A stretch of DNA of 55,734 bases from an uncultured Oscillospiraceae bacterium (GCA_900539845.1 UQDP01000015.1:1-55734), one strand, 5' to 3'; positions 40,105 to 49,431 are shown, counted from the first letter of the stretch. Translations and numbers: made by a program. Notes: generated by a model from the letters alone, not told the origin.

Positions 40105-42411
40105 TCAGCCGAAAAACGCCTTTGCGATGCGCACGCTTTCCATCGCGTCCTTCGCATACCAGTCCGCGTTTATCATATCGGCATACGACTGCGTAAGCAC
40201 GGCGCCGCCCACAAATATTTTGGCGTCTGTACTTTCGTGCAGCAGCTTTATCGTGTTTTCCATCGCCGGAACGGTCGTTGTCATCAGCGCGGAAAGCCCG
40301 ACCAGCTTAACATCGTTTTCCTGTACAGCTCTTAAAACTTCCTCCTCGGGCACATCCTTGCCGAGATCGATAACATCAAATCCGTAATTGGAAAGCAGCA
40401 CTTTCACGATATTCTTTCCGATATCGTGAATATCGCCGTGGACGGTAGCAACAACGATCTTGTTTCCGCTTTTTTCCTGCTTTCCGCTCAGAATCATCTT
40501 TTCCTTGATGACCTCAAACGCCGCCTTGGCGCTGTCTGCGCTCATCAGAAGCTGCGGCAGGAAGATGCGGTTGTTCTCAAACCCGTCGCCGACCTCGTCC
40601 AGCGCGGGAATGATATAATGATTAATCACGTCCAGCGATTCGTTCGTTTTCAAAAGCTCGGCGGCGCACCTTGCGGCGTCCTCTTTCATGCCTTTTACGA
40701 TCGCCGTGTGAAGCGTGGTTTCGCCCGTAGGCGCCGCCTGTTCCGGCACGGTCACGCTCCCAATATATTCCGCGCAGTTATCATCCAGACCCGCCAACGC
40801 GTTATAGGAATAATACGCGTTCATCATACTCCGGGAGTTCGGGTTTATAATGCCTGCCGAAAGTCCGCTTTGCAGTGCAAGGGTGAAAAACGCCGTGTTT
40901 ATCGCGTCCCTCTTCGGCAGACCGAACGAGATATTGGAAACGCCGAGCACCGTATTGACGCCGAGCGTGTTCCTGATATATTCAACGGCTTTCAGCGTTT
41001 CGATGCCATTTGTTTTATCCGTGCTTATGGTCATTGTAAGCGCGTCAACGATCAGATCTTTTTTATCAATTCCGTAAGACGCGGCGGTGCTTATGATCTT
41101 TTCCGCTATCTTGATTCTGCCCTGTGCCGTTTCGGGGATTCCGTTTTCATCAAGACACAGACACACAATAACGCCGCCGTATTTTTTGGCGAGCGGAAAG
41201 ACCTCTTTCATATTTTCAGCCTTGCCGTTGACGGAGTTGATCATCGGCTTGCCGTTGTAGATACGCAGGGCTCTTTCAAGCGCGGCTGTATCGGAAGTAT
41301 CGATCTGAAGCGGCGCGGCGATAACGCTTTGCAGGCTTTTAACAGCCGTTTCCATCATCTGCGGCTCATCGATCTCCGGCAGGCCCACATTCACATCCAA
41401 AATATGGGCGCCGGCGTCAATCTGCTCCAGCCCTTGTTTTATGATATACTCAATATCGTTTCTTCTGAGCGCCTCTTTAAACAGCTTTTTGCCCGTTGGA
41501 TTTATCCTTTCGCCGATAATGACCGGCTTTTTGCCTATCTCCACCGTTCGGCTGTATGAGGAAACGAGCGAAAAAGCTTTTTTCTCAGGCACATTTGCGG
41601 GAATATCACGGCAGAGTTCAATCATTTCCCTTATATGCTCCGGCGTTGTGCCGCAGCAGCCGCCGAGATAGGATACGCCGAGCTGTGCCGCCTTTTTCAT
41701 CTGCTGCGCGAACGCGGAGGGCGAAACATTATAGACCGTCTGCCCGTTCACACTCTCCGGCAGACCTGCGTTCGGCTGCACAATTATGGGCAGAGAAGTC
41801 CATTTCCTTATCTCCTCAACGAGCGGCAGCGTTTCGGCAGGCCCGAGACCGCAGTTGAAGCCTATGGCGTCAACACCCAGCCCCTCCAGCATGGAAACGG
41901 CGGTCTTTATATTCGCGCCTGTGAGCAGTCTGCCTTTTTCGTCAAATATCATGGTTACAAATACGGGCAGATCGCAGTTTTCCTTTGCCGCAAGCACGGC
42001 GGCTTTAATCTCGTACGTATCGCTCATGGTTTCAATGAGCACAACGTCACTGCCGTCCTTGCCGGCGTTGATCATCTCGGCAAAAACAGCAACAGCGTCC
42101 TCAAAATCAAGCTCGCCCATCGGCTTTAACAGTTTGCCCGTGGGACCTATATCGAGCGCAACCTTTTTTCCCGTGCTCTTCGCAAGGCGCACGCCCGCTT
42201 TTATCACCTCGGCGCAGTTTTCCATCTTAAGCCGGTTTGCGCCGAAGGTGTTTGTTGTGATATATTCACTGCCTGCCGCCGCATACGCCCGGTGAACGGC
42301 GAGCACCTTTTCACTGTCCGTAATATTCAGCAGCTCAGGCAGTTCCCCTGCGCCCAGTCCGGCGCTTTGCAGCATTGTGCCCATACTGCCGTCAAAAAAC
42401 TTTATCTTCAT
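40105..42411 (-). CDS. metH: B12-dependent methionine synthase core (Hcy, pterin and B12 domains)
   Basis: 768 aa. Transfers the methyl group of methyl-tetrahydrofolate to homocysteine via cobalamin. Homocysteine domain (about 1-285) with zinc Cys in GFNCGLGP and YLGGCCGTTPEHI; pterin-binding domain (about 300-560, IIGERINPTGKKLFKEAL, DINVGLPEIDEP-like block); B12 cap and binding domains (about 580-768) with the DxHxxG motif in VHGDIHDIGKNIVKV. The SAM-binding reactivation domain is missing and is supplied by the separate gene upstream. It is the last gene of metF-reactivation-metH. Confidence 0.95.
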   Translation of the reverse strand: MKIKFFDGSMGTMLQSAGLGAGELPELLNITDSEKVLAVHRAYAAAGSEYITTNTFGANRLKMENCAEVIKAGVRLAKSTGKKVALDIGPTGKLLKPMGELDFEDAVAVFAEMINAGKDGSDVVLIETMSDTYEIKAAVLAAKENCDLPVFVTMIFDEKGRLLTGANIKTAVSMLEGLGVDAIGFNCGLGPAETLPLVEEIRKWTSLPIIVQPNAGLPESVNGQTVYNVSPSAFAQQMKKAAQLGVSYLGGCCGTTPEHIREMIELCRDIPANVPEKKAFSLVSSYSRTVEIGKKPVIIGERINPTGKKLFKEALRRNDIEYIIKQGLEQIDAGAHILDVNVGLPEIDEPQMMETAVKSLQSVIAAPLQIDTSDTAALERALRIYNGKPMINSVNGKAENMKEVFPLAKKYGGVIVCLCLDENGIPETAQGRIKIAEKIISTAASYGIDKKDLIVDALTMTISTDKTNGIETLKAVEYIRNTLGVNTVLGVSNISFGLPKRDAINTAFFTLALQSGLSAGIINPNSRSMMNAYYSYNALAGLDDNCAEYIGSVTVPEQAAPTGETTLHTAIVKGMKEDAARCAAELLKTNESLDVINHYIIPALDEVGDGFENNRIFLPQLLMSADSAKAAFEVIKEKMILSGKQEKSGNKIVVATVHGDIHDIGKNIVKVLLSNYGFDVIDLGKDVPEEEVLRAVQENDVKLVGLSALMTTTVPAMENTIKLLHESTDAKIFVGGAVLTQSYADMINADWYAKDAMESVRIAKAFFG

Positions 42412-42429
42412 GTTTATCCTTTCTGCGGA

Positions 42430-42987
42430 TCACTGCGGCTCTATGCCTGCAAAAGCGGTCACGGACTTTGTGGGTATCATCTGGCAGGTGTCCGTTAAAG
42501 TGATTCCGCAGCGTTTCGTGATCTCCATCATCTTAAATATCTTTTCCTGCTCGGAAATAGCAAGGTCAAAATAACCCGGCGAATATCTCTGCCTTGTTAC
42601 AACGCCCTCTTTTCTTTCGATCTGCGCCTGCAAAGCGTCGCACACCTCTTCGATTTTCGAGGCAAGCGCCGCCTGCATAATCAGCAGCATTGCACCCTCT
42701 GAGGAATATCTGCGCAAAAGCAGATCGCCCTTTGTGCCCACCGTGGCGGCAAGCAGCGCAACACGGCGGCAGCCTGCAAGATTCTGCGCAAGGCGGCGGC
42801 TCTCAAAGGTGAAGCCGCAGACCTCCAGCGTGTGCTCCGTAACTGTGCAGTCAAAGATTCTGTATATGCTTTTCGGCTCGACCGTTGCGTCAATTTCCGC
42901 CATGGCGCGGCCTATCCTATCGAGCAGTGTTTTATCCTCTATGCTGCTTTTTGTGCGCATATATCGCAGTATCTCTTTTTTATCCAT
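42430..42987 (-). CDS. MetH reactivation (AdoMet-activation) protein
   Basis: 185 aa. Corresponds to the C-terminal activation domain of MetH: it has RQRYSPGYFDLAISEQEKIF, with the conserved RxxPGY, and MIPTKSVTAFAGI near the end. It should bind SAM and reductively remethylate inactive cob(II)alamin. Split MetH with a separate activation protein is known in Clostridia and Thermotoga. It overlaps the metF stop by 8 nt and leads into metH after 18 nt. Confidence 0.88.
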   Translation of the reverse strand: MDKKEILRYMRTKSSIEDKTLLDRIGRAMAEIDATVEPKSIYRIFDCTVTEHTLEVCGFTFESRRLAQNLAGCRRVALLAATVGTKGDLLLRRYSSEGAMLLIMQAALASKIEEVCDALQAQIERKEGVVTRQRYSPGYFDLAISEQEKIFKMMEITKRCGITLTDTCQMIPTKSVTAFAGIEPQ

Positions 42988-43846
42988 TTATGATCTCGGA
43001 AAGCCCTTTCATGATTGATCCTGCCACATCAGGTTTATTCATCGTGTAGATATGAATATGATCCTGACCGTTCGCCATTAGGTCAATGATCTGCTCCGTG
43101 GCGTAAATGATGCCTGCCTGCTTCATTTTTGCCGGGTCATCGCCGAAACGCTCAATGATCTTTTCAAACTTTTTTGGAAATTTACAGCCGGAAAGCTCCA
43201 CGCTTTTTTTGATCTGATTGGCATTCGTGATCGGCATTATACCGGCGATGATCGGAATGTTAATACCTTTGATCAGGCAGTTTTCCTTAAAGCGGAAAAA
43301 CACTTCGTTGTCAAAAAACATCTGTGTTGTTAAAAAGTCAAGACCGCAGTCCACCTTTTCTTTCAGATGCTGGATATCCGCCACACGGTTTGCACTTTCC
43401 GGGTGAACCTCGGGATAACATGCCCCGCCGATACAGAAGCCGCCCTTTTCCTTAATTACATTCACAAGCTCGTACGCATGCTCAAAGTGCTGTCCGTCCG
43501 GGAACTCGAACCCGTCGGGAATATCACCCCTCAGGGCAAGGATATTTTCAATACCTGCCGCTTTCCATTCGTCAAGCACGCTCTCTATCTTATCCTTTGT
43601 TGAAGTGAGGCAGGTCAGGTGAGAAAGAGGTGTAATCCCGCTGTTTTTAACAGCCTGCGCGATCTCGGTCGTAAAACCCGTTCTTGTGCCTGCCGCGCCG
43701 TAGGTTACACTGATAAAAGCAGGATCGCTTTTTGCCATCTCCTCAACAACAGCCCTTGTGTTTTCTATCCTGCTCCACTCTTTGGGCGGAAACACCTCAA
43801 AGGAGACAGTTACCCTGTTGTTCTTCAAAATATCGGATATCTTCAT
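42980..43846 (-). CDS. metF: Methylenetetrahydrofolate reductase
   Basis: 288 aa. Reduces methylene-THF to methyl-THF. VSFEVFPPKEWSRIENTRAV starts the TIM barrel with the catalytic Glu; FAD-binding LTCLTSTKDKIE and ILALRGDIPDGFEFPDG; LDFLTTQMFFDNEVFFRF and PIIAGIMPITNANQIKK follow. First gene of the operon with the MetH parts, providing its methyl donor. GAGG stands before the ATG. The region 43847-44050 upstream shows a TATAAT-like box but no SAM or B12 riboswitch that I can see. Confidence 0.95.
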   Translation of the reverse strand: MKISDILKNNRVTVSFEVFPPKEWSRIENTRAVVEEMAKSDPAFISVTYGAAGTRTGFTTEIAQAVKNSGITPLSHLTCLTSTKDKIESVLDEWKAAGIENILALRGDIPDGFEFPDGQHFEHAYELVNVIKEKGGFCIGGACYPEVHPESANRVADIQHLKEKVDCGLDFLTTQMFFDNEVFFRFKENCLIKGINIPIIAGIMPITNANQIKKSVELSGCKFPKKFEKIIERFGDDPAKMKQAGIIYATEQIIDLMANGQDHIHIYTMNKPDVAGSIMKGLSEIING

Positions 43847-44050
43847 TCTTAAGACCTCACAATGCCGCCATGCATTTATGTTATTATAATATACTTAGTT
43901 TAACAAAACATCGGAGCCATTGCAACAAAAATATCCTTTCGGCGCGTTTTCTCCGCCGGTATTTTTCATAAATTAAACATCAGAATACAAGAGATAAAAG
44001 GAGAAATAAAGAGTTATAATGAGCTTGCGCTGATTTTTTTAAATTCGGTG

Positions 44051-44079
44051 TTGACTTCGCCGCCGCCTTGTGCTATTAT
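44051..44079 (+). promoter_or_regulatory. Promoter of rplM-rpsI
   Basis: TTGACT (44051-44056), 17-nt spacer, TATTAT (44074-44079), with a leader of about 40 nt to the rplM ATG. Confidence 0.7.
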
Positions 44080-44127
44080 AATGCGGCAAGTTGAAAAAAC
44101 ACTAATTCAGTATGGAGGTAAGTAAAA

Positions 44128-44556
44128 ATGTCAACATTTATGCCAAAGGCTGACGAGATCGAACGCAAATGGTATGTTATTGACGCGCAGGGCAAGCCGC
44201 TCGGCAGAGTTGCCGCCGAAGCAGCCGTTCTTCTTCGCGGAAAGCACAAGGCTTTCTTCACACCCAGCGTTGACTGCGGCGATTTCGTAATCATTATCAA
44301 TACAGACAAAGCCGTTCTCACAGGCGATAAGCTCAATAAAAAGCTTTATCAGCACCACACCGGCTACATCGGTAACCTGAAAGAGGTAAAATACGGCACG
44401 CTTATGAAGGAAAAGAGCGATTTTGCAATGAAGCTTGCCGTTAAGGGCATGCTTCCCGATACGACTCAAGGCAGAAAGCAGCTTACAAGATGCCGCATTT
44501 ACAAAGGCAACGAGCACAAGCACGAGGCTCAGCAGCCCGTTGCTTGGGAATTCTAA
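44128..44556 (+). CDS. rplM: 50S ribosomal protein L13
   Basis: 142 aa, normal length. STFMPKADEIERKWYVIDAQ start, GKPLGRVAAEAAVLLRGKHK and VDCGDFVIIINTDKAVLTG are the family signatures. TATGGAGGTAAG precedes the ATG. rpsI follows 16 nt on, the conserved pair. Confidence 0.99.
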   Translation: MSTFMPKADEIERKWYVIDAQGKPLGRVAAEAAVLLRGKHKAFFTPSVDCGDFVIIINTDKAVLTGDKLNKKLYQHHTGYIGNLKEVKYGTLMKEKSDFAMKLAVKGMLPDTTQGRKQLTRCRIYKGNEHKHEAQQPVAWEF

Positions 44557-44572
44557 GGGAGGTTAAGCGATT

Positions 44573-44971
44573 ATGTACGAAACAAATCCATATTTCTACG
44601 GCACAGGCAGAAGAAAAGAATCCGTTGCCCGCGTTCGCGTATATGCCGGCACAGGTAAGGTTACGATCAACGACAGGGATATCGACGATTATTTCGGTCT
44701 GGATACCCTTAAGCTTATCGTAAATCAGCCTCTCGTTCTTACAAACACAAAAGAGAAGTTCGATATTGTCTGCCGCGTAAACGGCGGCGGTGTTTCAGGT
44801 CAGGCAGGCGCAATCCGCCACGGAATCGCAAGAGCGCTTCTTCAGTATGACGAATCTCTTCGTCCCGCTCTCAAGAAAGCCGGATTCCTCACCCGTGACC
44901 CACGTATGAAGGAAAGAAAGAAATACGGTCTCAAGGCAGCCCGCCGCGCGCCGCAGTTCTCAAAACGATAA
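44573..44971 (+). CDS. rpsI: 30S ribosomal protein S9
   Basis: 132 aa, normal length. [20 protein letters not shown] at the start and the C-terminal RAPQFSKR tail that reaches the decoding site. GGGAGGTTAAGCG precedes the ATG. Its last codons and its terminator are partly duplicated 169 nt downstream. Confidence 0.99.
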   Translation: MYETNPYFYGTGRRKESVARVRVYAGTGKVTINDRDIDDYFGLDTLKLIVNQPLVLTNTKEKFDIVCRVNGGGVSGQAGAIRHGIARALLQYDESLRPALKKAGFLTRDPRMKERKKYGLKAARRAPQFSKR

Positions 44972-45024
44972 ATTATATTATTGTTTATCCTTACAGCCCT
45001 GTTCATTCAGGGCTGTTTTTTATT
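44954..45024 (+). repeat. Direct repeat copy 1: end of rpsI with terminator
   Basis: 71 nt from CAGTTCTCAAAACGATAAAT to the T-tract. It holds the last rpsI codons, an AT spacer and the terminator CAGCCCTG-TTCATT-CAGGGCTG (44994-45015) with six T. A second copy with about three mismatches lies at 45123-45193. Confidence 0.85.
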
Positions 45025-45122
45025 TGTCACCTTTGCCGTTTTGCTCCTGCGGGTCCTCGCAGCACAGCTGCTGCGGTTGCAGAGGAAAATATGCCGCCAA
45101 CATATTTCCTTTTTCTCCGCAA

Positions 45123-45193
45123 CAGTTCTCAAAACGATAAATTATATTATTGTTTATCACCACAGCCCTGTTCATTCAGGGCTGTTTTTTATT
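45123..45193 (+). repeat. Direct repeat copy 2: duplicated rpsI terminator
   Basis: Matches 44954-45024 at about 68 of 71 positions with an offset of 169 nt, including the last rpsI codons and the stop, then the terminator. Between the copies is DNA with a GCAGC-ACA-GCTGC hairpin and an imperfect GGAAAATATG/CATATTTCC hairpin. 45194-45399 is very AT-rich and holds no gene. Confidence 0.85.
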
Positions 45194-45399
45194 GCGAAAT
45201 TCCAAATTATAATCTAATTCTTTGTTTTAATTTTATTTTTTAAAATTTAATTTATTTTTTTATTTATAATATCATATTTCGCATTAATATTAGTTTAGGG
45301 GAATTATTTTTTCAAACGAATTGTACATTGGATACCAACCACATTCACCGTATTTTATTTCAGCATAAATGGGGCGTGATAAAACATATTGACAAATTA

Positions 45400-45428
45400 T
45401 TGACAATTTCACAGTTGTATTTTATACT
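45400..45428 (+). promoter_or_regulatory. Promoter of the secreted protein-ABC transporter locus
   Basis: TTGACA (45400-45405), 17-nt spacer, TATACT (45423-45428); a second TTGACA lies 11 nt earlier. The predicted start would lie close to the ribosome binding site AAAGAGG, so the leader is very short. Confidence 0.65.
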
Positions 45429-45444
45429 GAAAGAGGTATATATT

Positions 45445-45840
45445 ATGAAAAAAATATTTTCATCCTTGCTGATTTCAGCACTGATATTATCCATTTCATC
45501 CATCTGTGTATATGGGCTCACCGTTCCCGACGGCTCTTTAAGATGCACGATATCAACCAACCAGTCTTCCTCCTACTCGGATTACGTAATCGGCACCGAT
45601 AAATATTTCGGCGGACAAAACTACAGTGATTCATCCCACAAATTAACGGTGTCTTCGCAGTGCTTTTCACCGCAGAGCGGATGGATATTTGACCAAAAAA
45701 TAGCCGTTAATCCCGGAATGGAATTTTCACAGAGACGCACAACGAAGTATGCCGCCGCTGTATCTTGGCGTGTGCATCTTGCGCCTTACGGAATCTATTC
45801 AAGCGGATGCAGAGGACTCGGATATATCTGGCACACCTAA
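45445..45840 (+). CDS. Secreted small protein, possible bacteriocin-like
   Basis: 131 aa. A clear signal peptide (MKKIFSSLLISALILSISSI, then cleavage near VYG-LT) precedes a Ser/Thr/Tyr-rich mature part of about 105 aa, with three Cys and a C-terminal tail YSSGCRGLGYIWHT rich in Gly and aromatic residues. No family can be named; size and location, in front of an ABC transporter with a large extracytoplasmic permease, recall lactococcin-972-type loci, which is an inference. AAAGAGG lies 9 nt before the ATG. A terminator just after it may set a higher level of this mRNA than of the transporter genes. Confidence 0.65.
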   Translation: MKKIFSSLLISALILSISSICVYGLTVPDGSLRCTISTNQSSSYSDYVIGTDKYFGGQNYSDSSHKLTVSSQCFSPQSGWIFDQKIAVNPGMEFSQRRTTKYAAAVSWRVHLAPYGIYSSGCRGLGYIWHT

Positions 45841-45873
45841 ACATCTGTTTTCCAATCATATTCTTATGCACTT

Positions 45874-45916
45874 CGGCGCACTGTGCTGCTTTAAGGCAGT
45901 GCGGTGCGCCGCTTTT
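45874..45916 (+). terminator. Terminator/attenuator between secreted protein and ABC genes
   Basis: CGGCGCAC (45874-45881) and GTGCGCCG (45904-45911) with an inner CTGC/GCAG pair, followed by CTTTTT; it ends 14 nt before the permease ATG, so readthrough is needed for the transporter genes. Confidence 0.75.
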
Positions 45917-45929
45917 TCAGAGGTACTCT

Positions 45930-47822
45930 ATGGGCGTTTTCAAATCGGCTTTCAAAATATTTTTCAGATCAAAGCTTTTGAGTTTACTGTATGCAGCGTT
46001 GACGGTAGTTTTTATATATACTTTGGTATCGAAGCGCTCCGGCAATTTCTTTATGTATGATAACAAGATTCTGCCTTTTTCCATGTATAGTTTTGCGTTT
46101 TTTGCGTTTTTGGGATTCGAGTATTTCGCGAAATGCAGGGCGTATAATCTTGAGGATTGTTTGCGCGCCTCAAAAAACGGGTATGCAAGAATGCTGTTCT
46201 CTCAATTCGGCGTTATCAGCATTTTAGTTGGGATATTTATGGTTATTGCACTCGTCATCTACACCGCTGTATTTATCAAAGGAGCGGTTTACAATCCGAT
46301 GTATTTCCCGCAGCTCCTTCTCAGCATATTTCTGAATTATTTTCTGGTTCCGCTGACCGGCTCCGTATTCGGACTGTTTTTCGCAATGTTCCTAAAAAGG
46401 CTGACGGCTTATCTGCTGCTTGTTCTGATAACCCTGCTCGGCAGCCCGCTCATCCTCGGTATAGATGTAGTGATATACGAAATAACCGGCGCGGACATTT
46501 CCGTTTTTTTCAAAATATTTGACTTTTTTCCTCCCGATCTTAACTGGATTCCGCTCTACGCATTAGGGTCATCCGTGCTGCCGCACAGATGGTGCGTGCT
46601 GCTGTTTTGGATATCTTTTATGCTTTTCATAATGATATTAAAATTCTCAGATAAAAGAGGAATTAAAAAAGCGCTTAGATGCGTCTCCCCCCTTGTTCTC
46701 TCTATTATATTTCTTGCCGTTTCCGTAACGCCGGCGTCAAAAGCTCTGCGTGCCAGCGACAATATGACAGAATCCACTATGGCGGACAGTACATATTATG
46801 AGAACGCAAATATGACATATTCGGAGTCTGATTTTTCCATTACCCAATATAATGCGGAGCTGTCAGTATTCTCCAAGCTCAACGCCAAGGTCAAAATGAC
46901 AGTCGATAAACCGGATTTGGAAAAATATGATTTTACGCTGTATCACGGGTATAATGTTGCATCCGCTGAGGATCAAAACGGCAAGGCGCTTGAATATGAG
47001 CAGAACGGTGATTATCTGACGGTCTATCCGTCCGGGGAAACAACGGAAATCGCACTGAACTACAGCGGCTTTTCTTCAACCTTTTATGCAAACGCACAAG
47101 GGATTTTTCTGCCCGGCTATTTTCCGTATCTTCCTCAGAGCGGCAAAAAACTATGCTACAACTACTATGACATTTCCCTTTCACGCCTTGAATATGACGA
47201 AGATTCGATTTTCAACATAAAATTCAATGCACCGAGAACCGTTTATTCAAACCTGAAGAAAACAGGGCAAAACACCTTCAGCGGTAAAGGCAGCCCTGCC
47301 TTTTTGAGCGGACTTTATGATGATTACACGGCTGATAGCGGTATAAGAGTAATATATCAATACATGAATCCGCAAACTCCGAATGATGACTCGGTTAAAA
47401 AGATTCTTCAACAACTCGTAAACAACAAGGATATCGATCCGAATGTAAAAACGATCATGCTGATACCCAATAATAATATAACTTCCGCATTCCTTACCTA
47501 TACGGATTTCGGCGACCATATTGTCTGCTCGGAGCTATCGTTATTTCATTCCTTAAAGGAAGCGCAATTGAGAAATCCCGATAAAGAAGGCGTATATTAT
47601 TTTTACAATACTTGCGCCGATATGTCTGACTCCGATTTAGCGGATTATTTGGATTTTGCAAAAGACCCGAACAACTTAGACGGAATTTTATCGGTTGATT
47701 TTTGCGAAATGATGGAAAAATACGGAAAAGACCGCTGTTTTGAAATGATGAAGCAATATCTGAACGATGAAAATGATTTGCGCAACAGCTATCAGTTCTT
47801 TGAAGATGCACTGGAGGCATGA
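45930..47822 (+). CDS. ABC transporter permease with M1-peptidase-like beta domain
   Basis: 630 aa. The first ~270 residues carry about six to seven membrane helices (including SLLYAALTVVFIYTLVSKRS). The remaining ~350 residues are extracytoplasmic: a segment FTLYHGYNVASAEDQNGKAL, with DYLTVYPSGETTEIALNYSG and QGIFLPGYFPYLPQSGKK, resembles the N-terminal beta-sandwich of permeases fused to M1 aminopeptidases, but no HExxH zinc motif is seen, so it is likely non-catalytic. AGAGG lies 6 nt before ATG 45930; longer frames upstream overlap the secreted gene. The last codons overlap the ATPase start region. It may export or give immunity to the secreted protein. Confidence 0.78.
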   Translation: MGVFKSAFKIFFRSKLLSLLYAALTVVFIYTLVSKRSGNFFMYDNKILPFSMYSFAFFAFLGFEYFAKCRAYNLEDCLRASKNGYARMLFSQFGVISILVGIFMVIALVIYTAVFIKGAVYNPMYFPQLLLSIFLNYFLVPLTGSVFGLFFAMFLKRLTAYLLLVLITLLGSPLILGIDVVIYEITGADISVFFKIFDFFPPDLNWIPLYALGSSVLPHRWCVLLFWISFMLFIMILKFSDKRGIKKALRCVSPLVLSIIFLAVSVTPASKALRASDNMTESTMADSTYYENANMTYSESDFSITQYNAELSVFSKLNAKVKMTVDKPDLEKYDFTLYHGYNVASAEDQNGKALEYEQNGDYLTVYPSGETTEIALNYSGFSSTFYANAQGIFLPGYFPYLPQSGKKLCYNYYDISLSRLEYDEDSIFNIKFNAPRTVYSNLKKTGQNTFSGKGSPAFLSGLYDDYTADSGIRVIYQYMNPQTPNDDSVKKILQQLVNNKDIDPNVKTIMLIPNNNITSAFLTYTDFGDHIVCSELSLFHSLKEAQLRNPDKEGVYYFYNTCADMSDSDLADYLDFAKDPNNLDGILSVDFCEMMEKYGKDRCFEMMKQYLNDENDLRNSYQFFEDALEA

Positions 47823-47824
47823 AT

Positions 47825-48679
47825 ATGCTGGAATTAAAAGACCTTACAAAAAAATTCGGAAAAAAGGAAATCTTAAAAGAAATATCCTATAATTTTGAAA
47901 CAGGCGTTTACGGACTGCTCGGTCCTAACGGAGCGGGAAAAACAACCTTACTCAGATGCATTACCAAACTCTATCCGATCTCTTCCGGCAGCATTGTGTG
48001 TTTCGGCAGTGATATAGCAAAAGACTCCTCATATAAGGACAACATTGGCTATCTGCCGCAGAAATTCGGTCTTTTCAAAGAGCTTACGGTACACGAGATG
48101 ATGTGTACGCTGGCACTTTTAAAAAACATAAATAAGGAAGAGATCGAATCGGAGGCGCAGCGTTGTCTCTCGCTTGTAAATCTCAGTGACAAAGCAAGCT
48201 GCCGTGTAAAAACACTTTCCGGCGGAATGGTTCGCAGGCTTGGTATAGCACAGGCATTACTCGGAAATCCGCAGATCATTCTGCTTGATGAACCGACCTC
48301 GGGTCTTGATCCCGAAGAACGCTTAAGGTTTAAAAACATCATTTCGTCTATTGATGATACACATACAATTATAATATCCACGCACATTGTTGAAGACGTT
48401 GAAGCACTTTGTGATACCGTATTGATCATGAACGAGGGGCAGATCGTAAATTCCGGCTCCTGTGCAGAAATTCAGGACTGTGCCAAAGGCAAGGTTTATG
48501 AGCTTTATGAACAAGACATCCGTCTGCTGGCAGAGCCTTATTATTTGCAGCATAAAACAGACAGAAACGGTGTAAAGTTGATTCAAATTCTTTCATCCGA
48601 AAAGCAGAACGGCGGCTCAATACATGAAATTTCGCCAAGTGTTGAGGACGGATATATATGCACATTAAAAAACATATAA
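47825..48679 (+). CDS. ABC transporter ATP-binding protein
   Basis: 284 aa. Walker A YGLLGPNGAGKTTLLRCIT, signature LSGGMVRRLGIAQALLG and Walker B QIILLDEPTSGLDPEERL place it in the drug/bacteriocin-export ATPase group (CcmA/NatA-like). The ATG at 47825 has GGAGG seven nt upstream; an ATG six nt earlier is too close to it. The ABC-type ATPase pairs with both membrane proteins on either side. Its C-terminal extension (about 215-284) may regulate activity. Confidence 0.93.
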   Translation: MLELKDLTKKFGKKEILKEISYNFETGVYGLLGPNGAGKTTLLRCITKLYPISSGSIVCFGSDIAKDSSYKDNIGYLPQKFGLFKELTVHEMMCTLALLKNINKEEIESEAQRCLSLVNLSDKASCRVKTLSGGMVRRLGIAQALLGNPQIILLDEPTSGLDPEERLRFKNIISSIDDTHTIIISTHIVEDVEALCDTVLIMNEGQIVNSGSCAEIQDCAKGKVYELYEQDIRLLAEPYYLQHKTDRNGVKLIQILSSEKQNGGSIHEISPSVEDGYICTLKNI

Positions 48680-49320
48680 AAAATTCCAACATAACAGTCG
48701 TACTTATAAAAAGCATCGGGATCATGCGTTTCGTGCCGTTAATAGCAATCAATGTGTTTGCGCTGGGTCTGATCCTGTTAAGCGGATTCGGACGTAAAAT
48801 GCAGGAAGAAACCGTAATGGATTTCCTGCTTGTAAGCCAATTTTTCTTCCCTGTTTTTTCAGTATGGTGGTCCGTTTTTATACTGCGTGAATTCACAGAT
48901 GCAAACGGAAGCGAGCTTATTTACACGATCTGCCGAAGGAGCTTGCTTGCATATATTCTTCTCCCGTTTTTGATACTATTGTTAAATATAGCTGTGATTT
49001 TGGGAATATGCACGGCATTTTGCAGCATTTTCATATGGGAATTTATAAGGATTATCTGTGTGTGCGTATTTTATTTCGGTCTTATTTATAGTGTTTCTAT
49101 GTTCAGCCGTTCCACTTCTGTTTCTCTTTTTTCCATAATCATATATACGTTAGTGTGCACGGTTTTCAGGGGCGAAAAGCCGTCATTCCCGCTTTATATG
49201 TCTCAGTGGATCATTGATTCAGATGATATTTTTAAAGTTTGTATTCCCCTGCTTATATTCGGTATAATTCTTGTTGCAGCAGGCAGACTCTCCGAAAAAA
49301 GGCTTTATACAAATTTATAA
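48658..49320 (+). CDS. ABC-transporter-associated membrane protein
   Basis: 220 aa with about six membrane helices (FVPLIAINVFALGLILLSGF, LLPFLILLLNIAVILGICTA, FKVCIPLLIFGIILVAAGRL). Its start lies inside the last 22 nt of the ATPase gene, so translation is coupled. It is likely the second permease subunit, pairing with the larger permease. No family is named with confidence. Confidence 0.75.
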   Translation: MHIKKHIKNSNITVVLIKSIGIMRFVPLIAINVFALGLILLSGFGRKMQEETVMDFLLVSQFFFPVFSVWWSVFILREFTDANGSELIYTICRRSLLAYILLPFLILLLNIAVILGICTAFCSIFIWEFIRIICVCVFYFGLIYSVSMFSRSTSVSLFSIIIYTLVCTVFRGEKPSFPLYMSQWIIDSDDIFKVCIPLLIFGIILVAAGRLSEKRLYTNL

Positions 49321-49431
49321 CAATTTCTCGTATTGGAATATTAAAACAAAAAGCAGGAAGATGTAACGCCCGCAATGTAATGTTGTCATTATGTAAACCG
49401 CAGTGTAAAGCAGGGTTTATAGAAATCGCCG

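Noticed and set aside
40426..41559. 377-aa plus-strand ORF opposite metH
   Set aside because: Antisense to the MetH domains with no start signal or domain.
43847..44050. Possible SAM or cobalamin riboswitch before metF
   Set aside because: No conserved riboswitch core or terminator could be traced; only a weak promoter-like sequence and a short GC hairpin are present.
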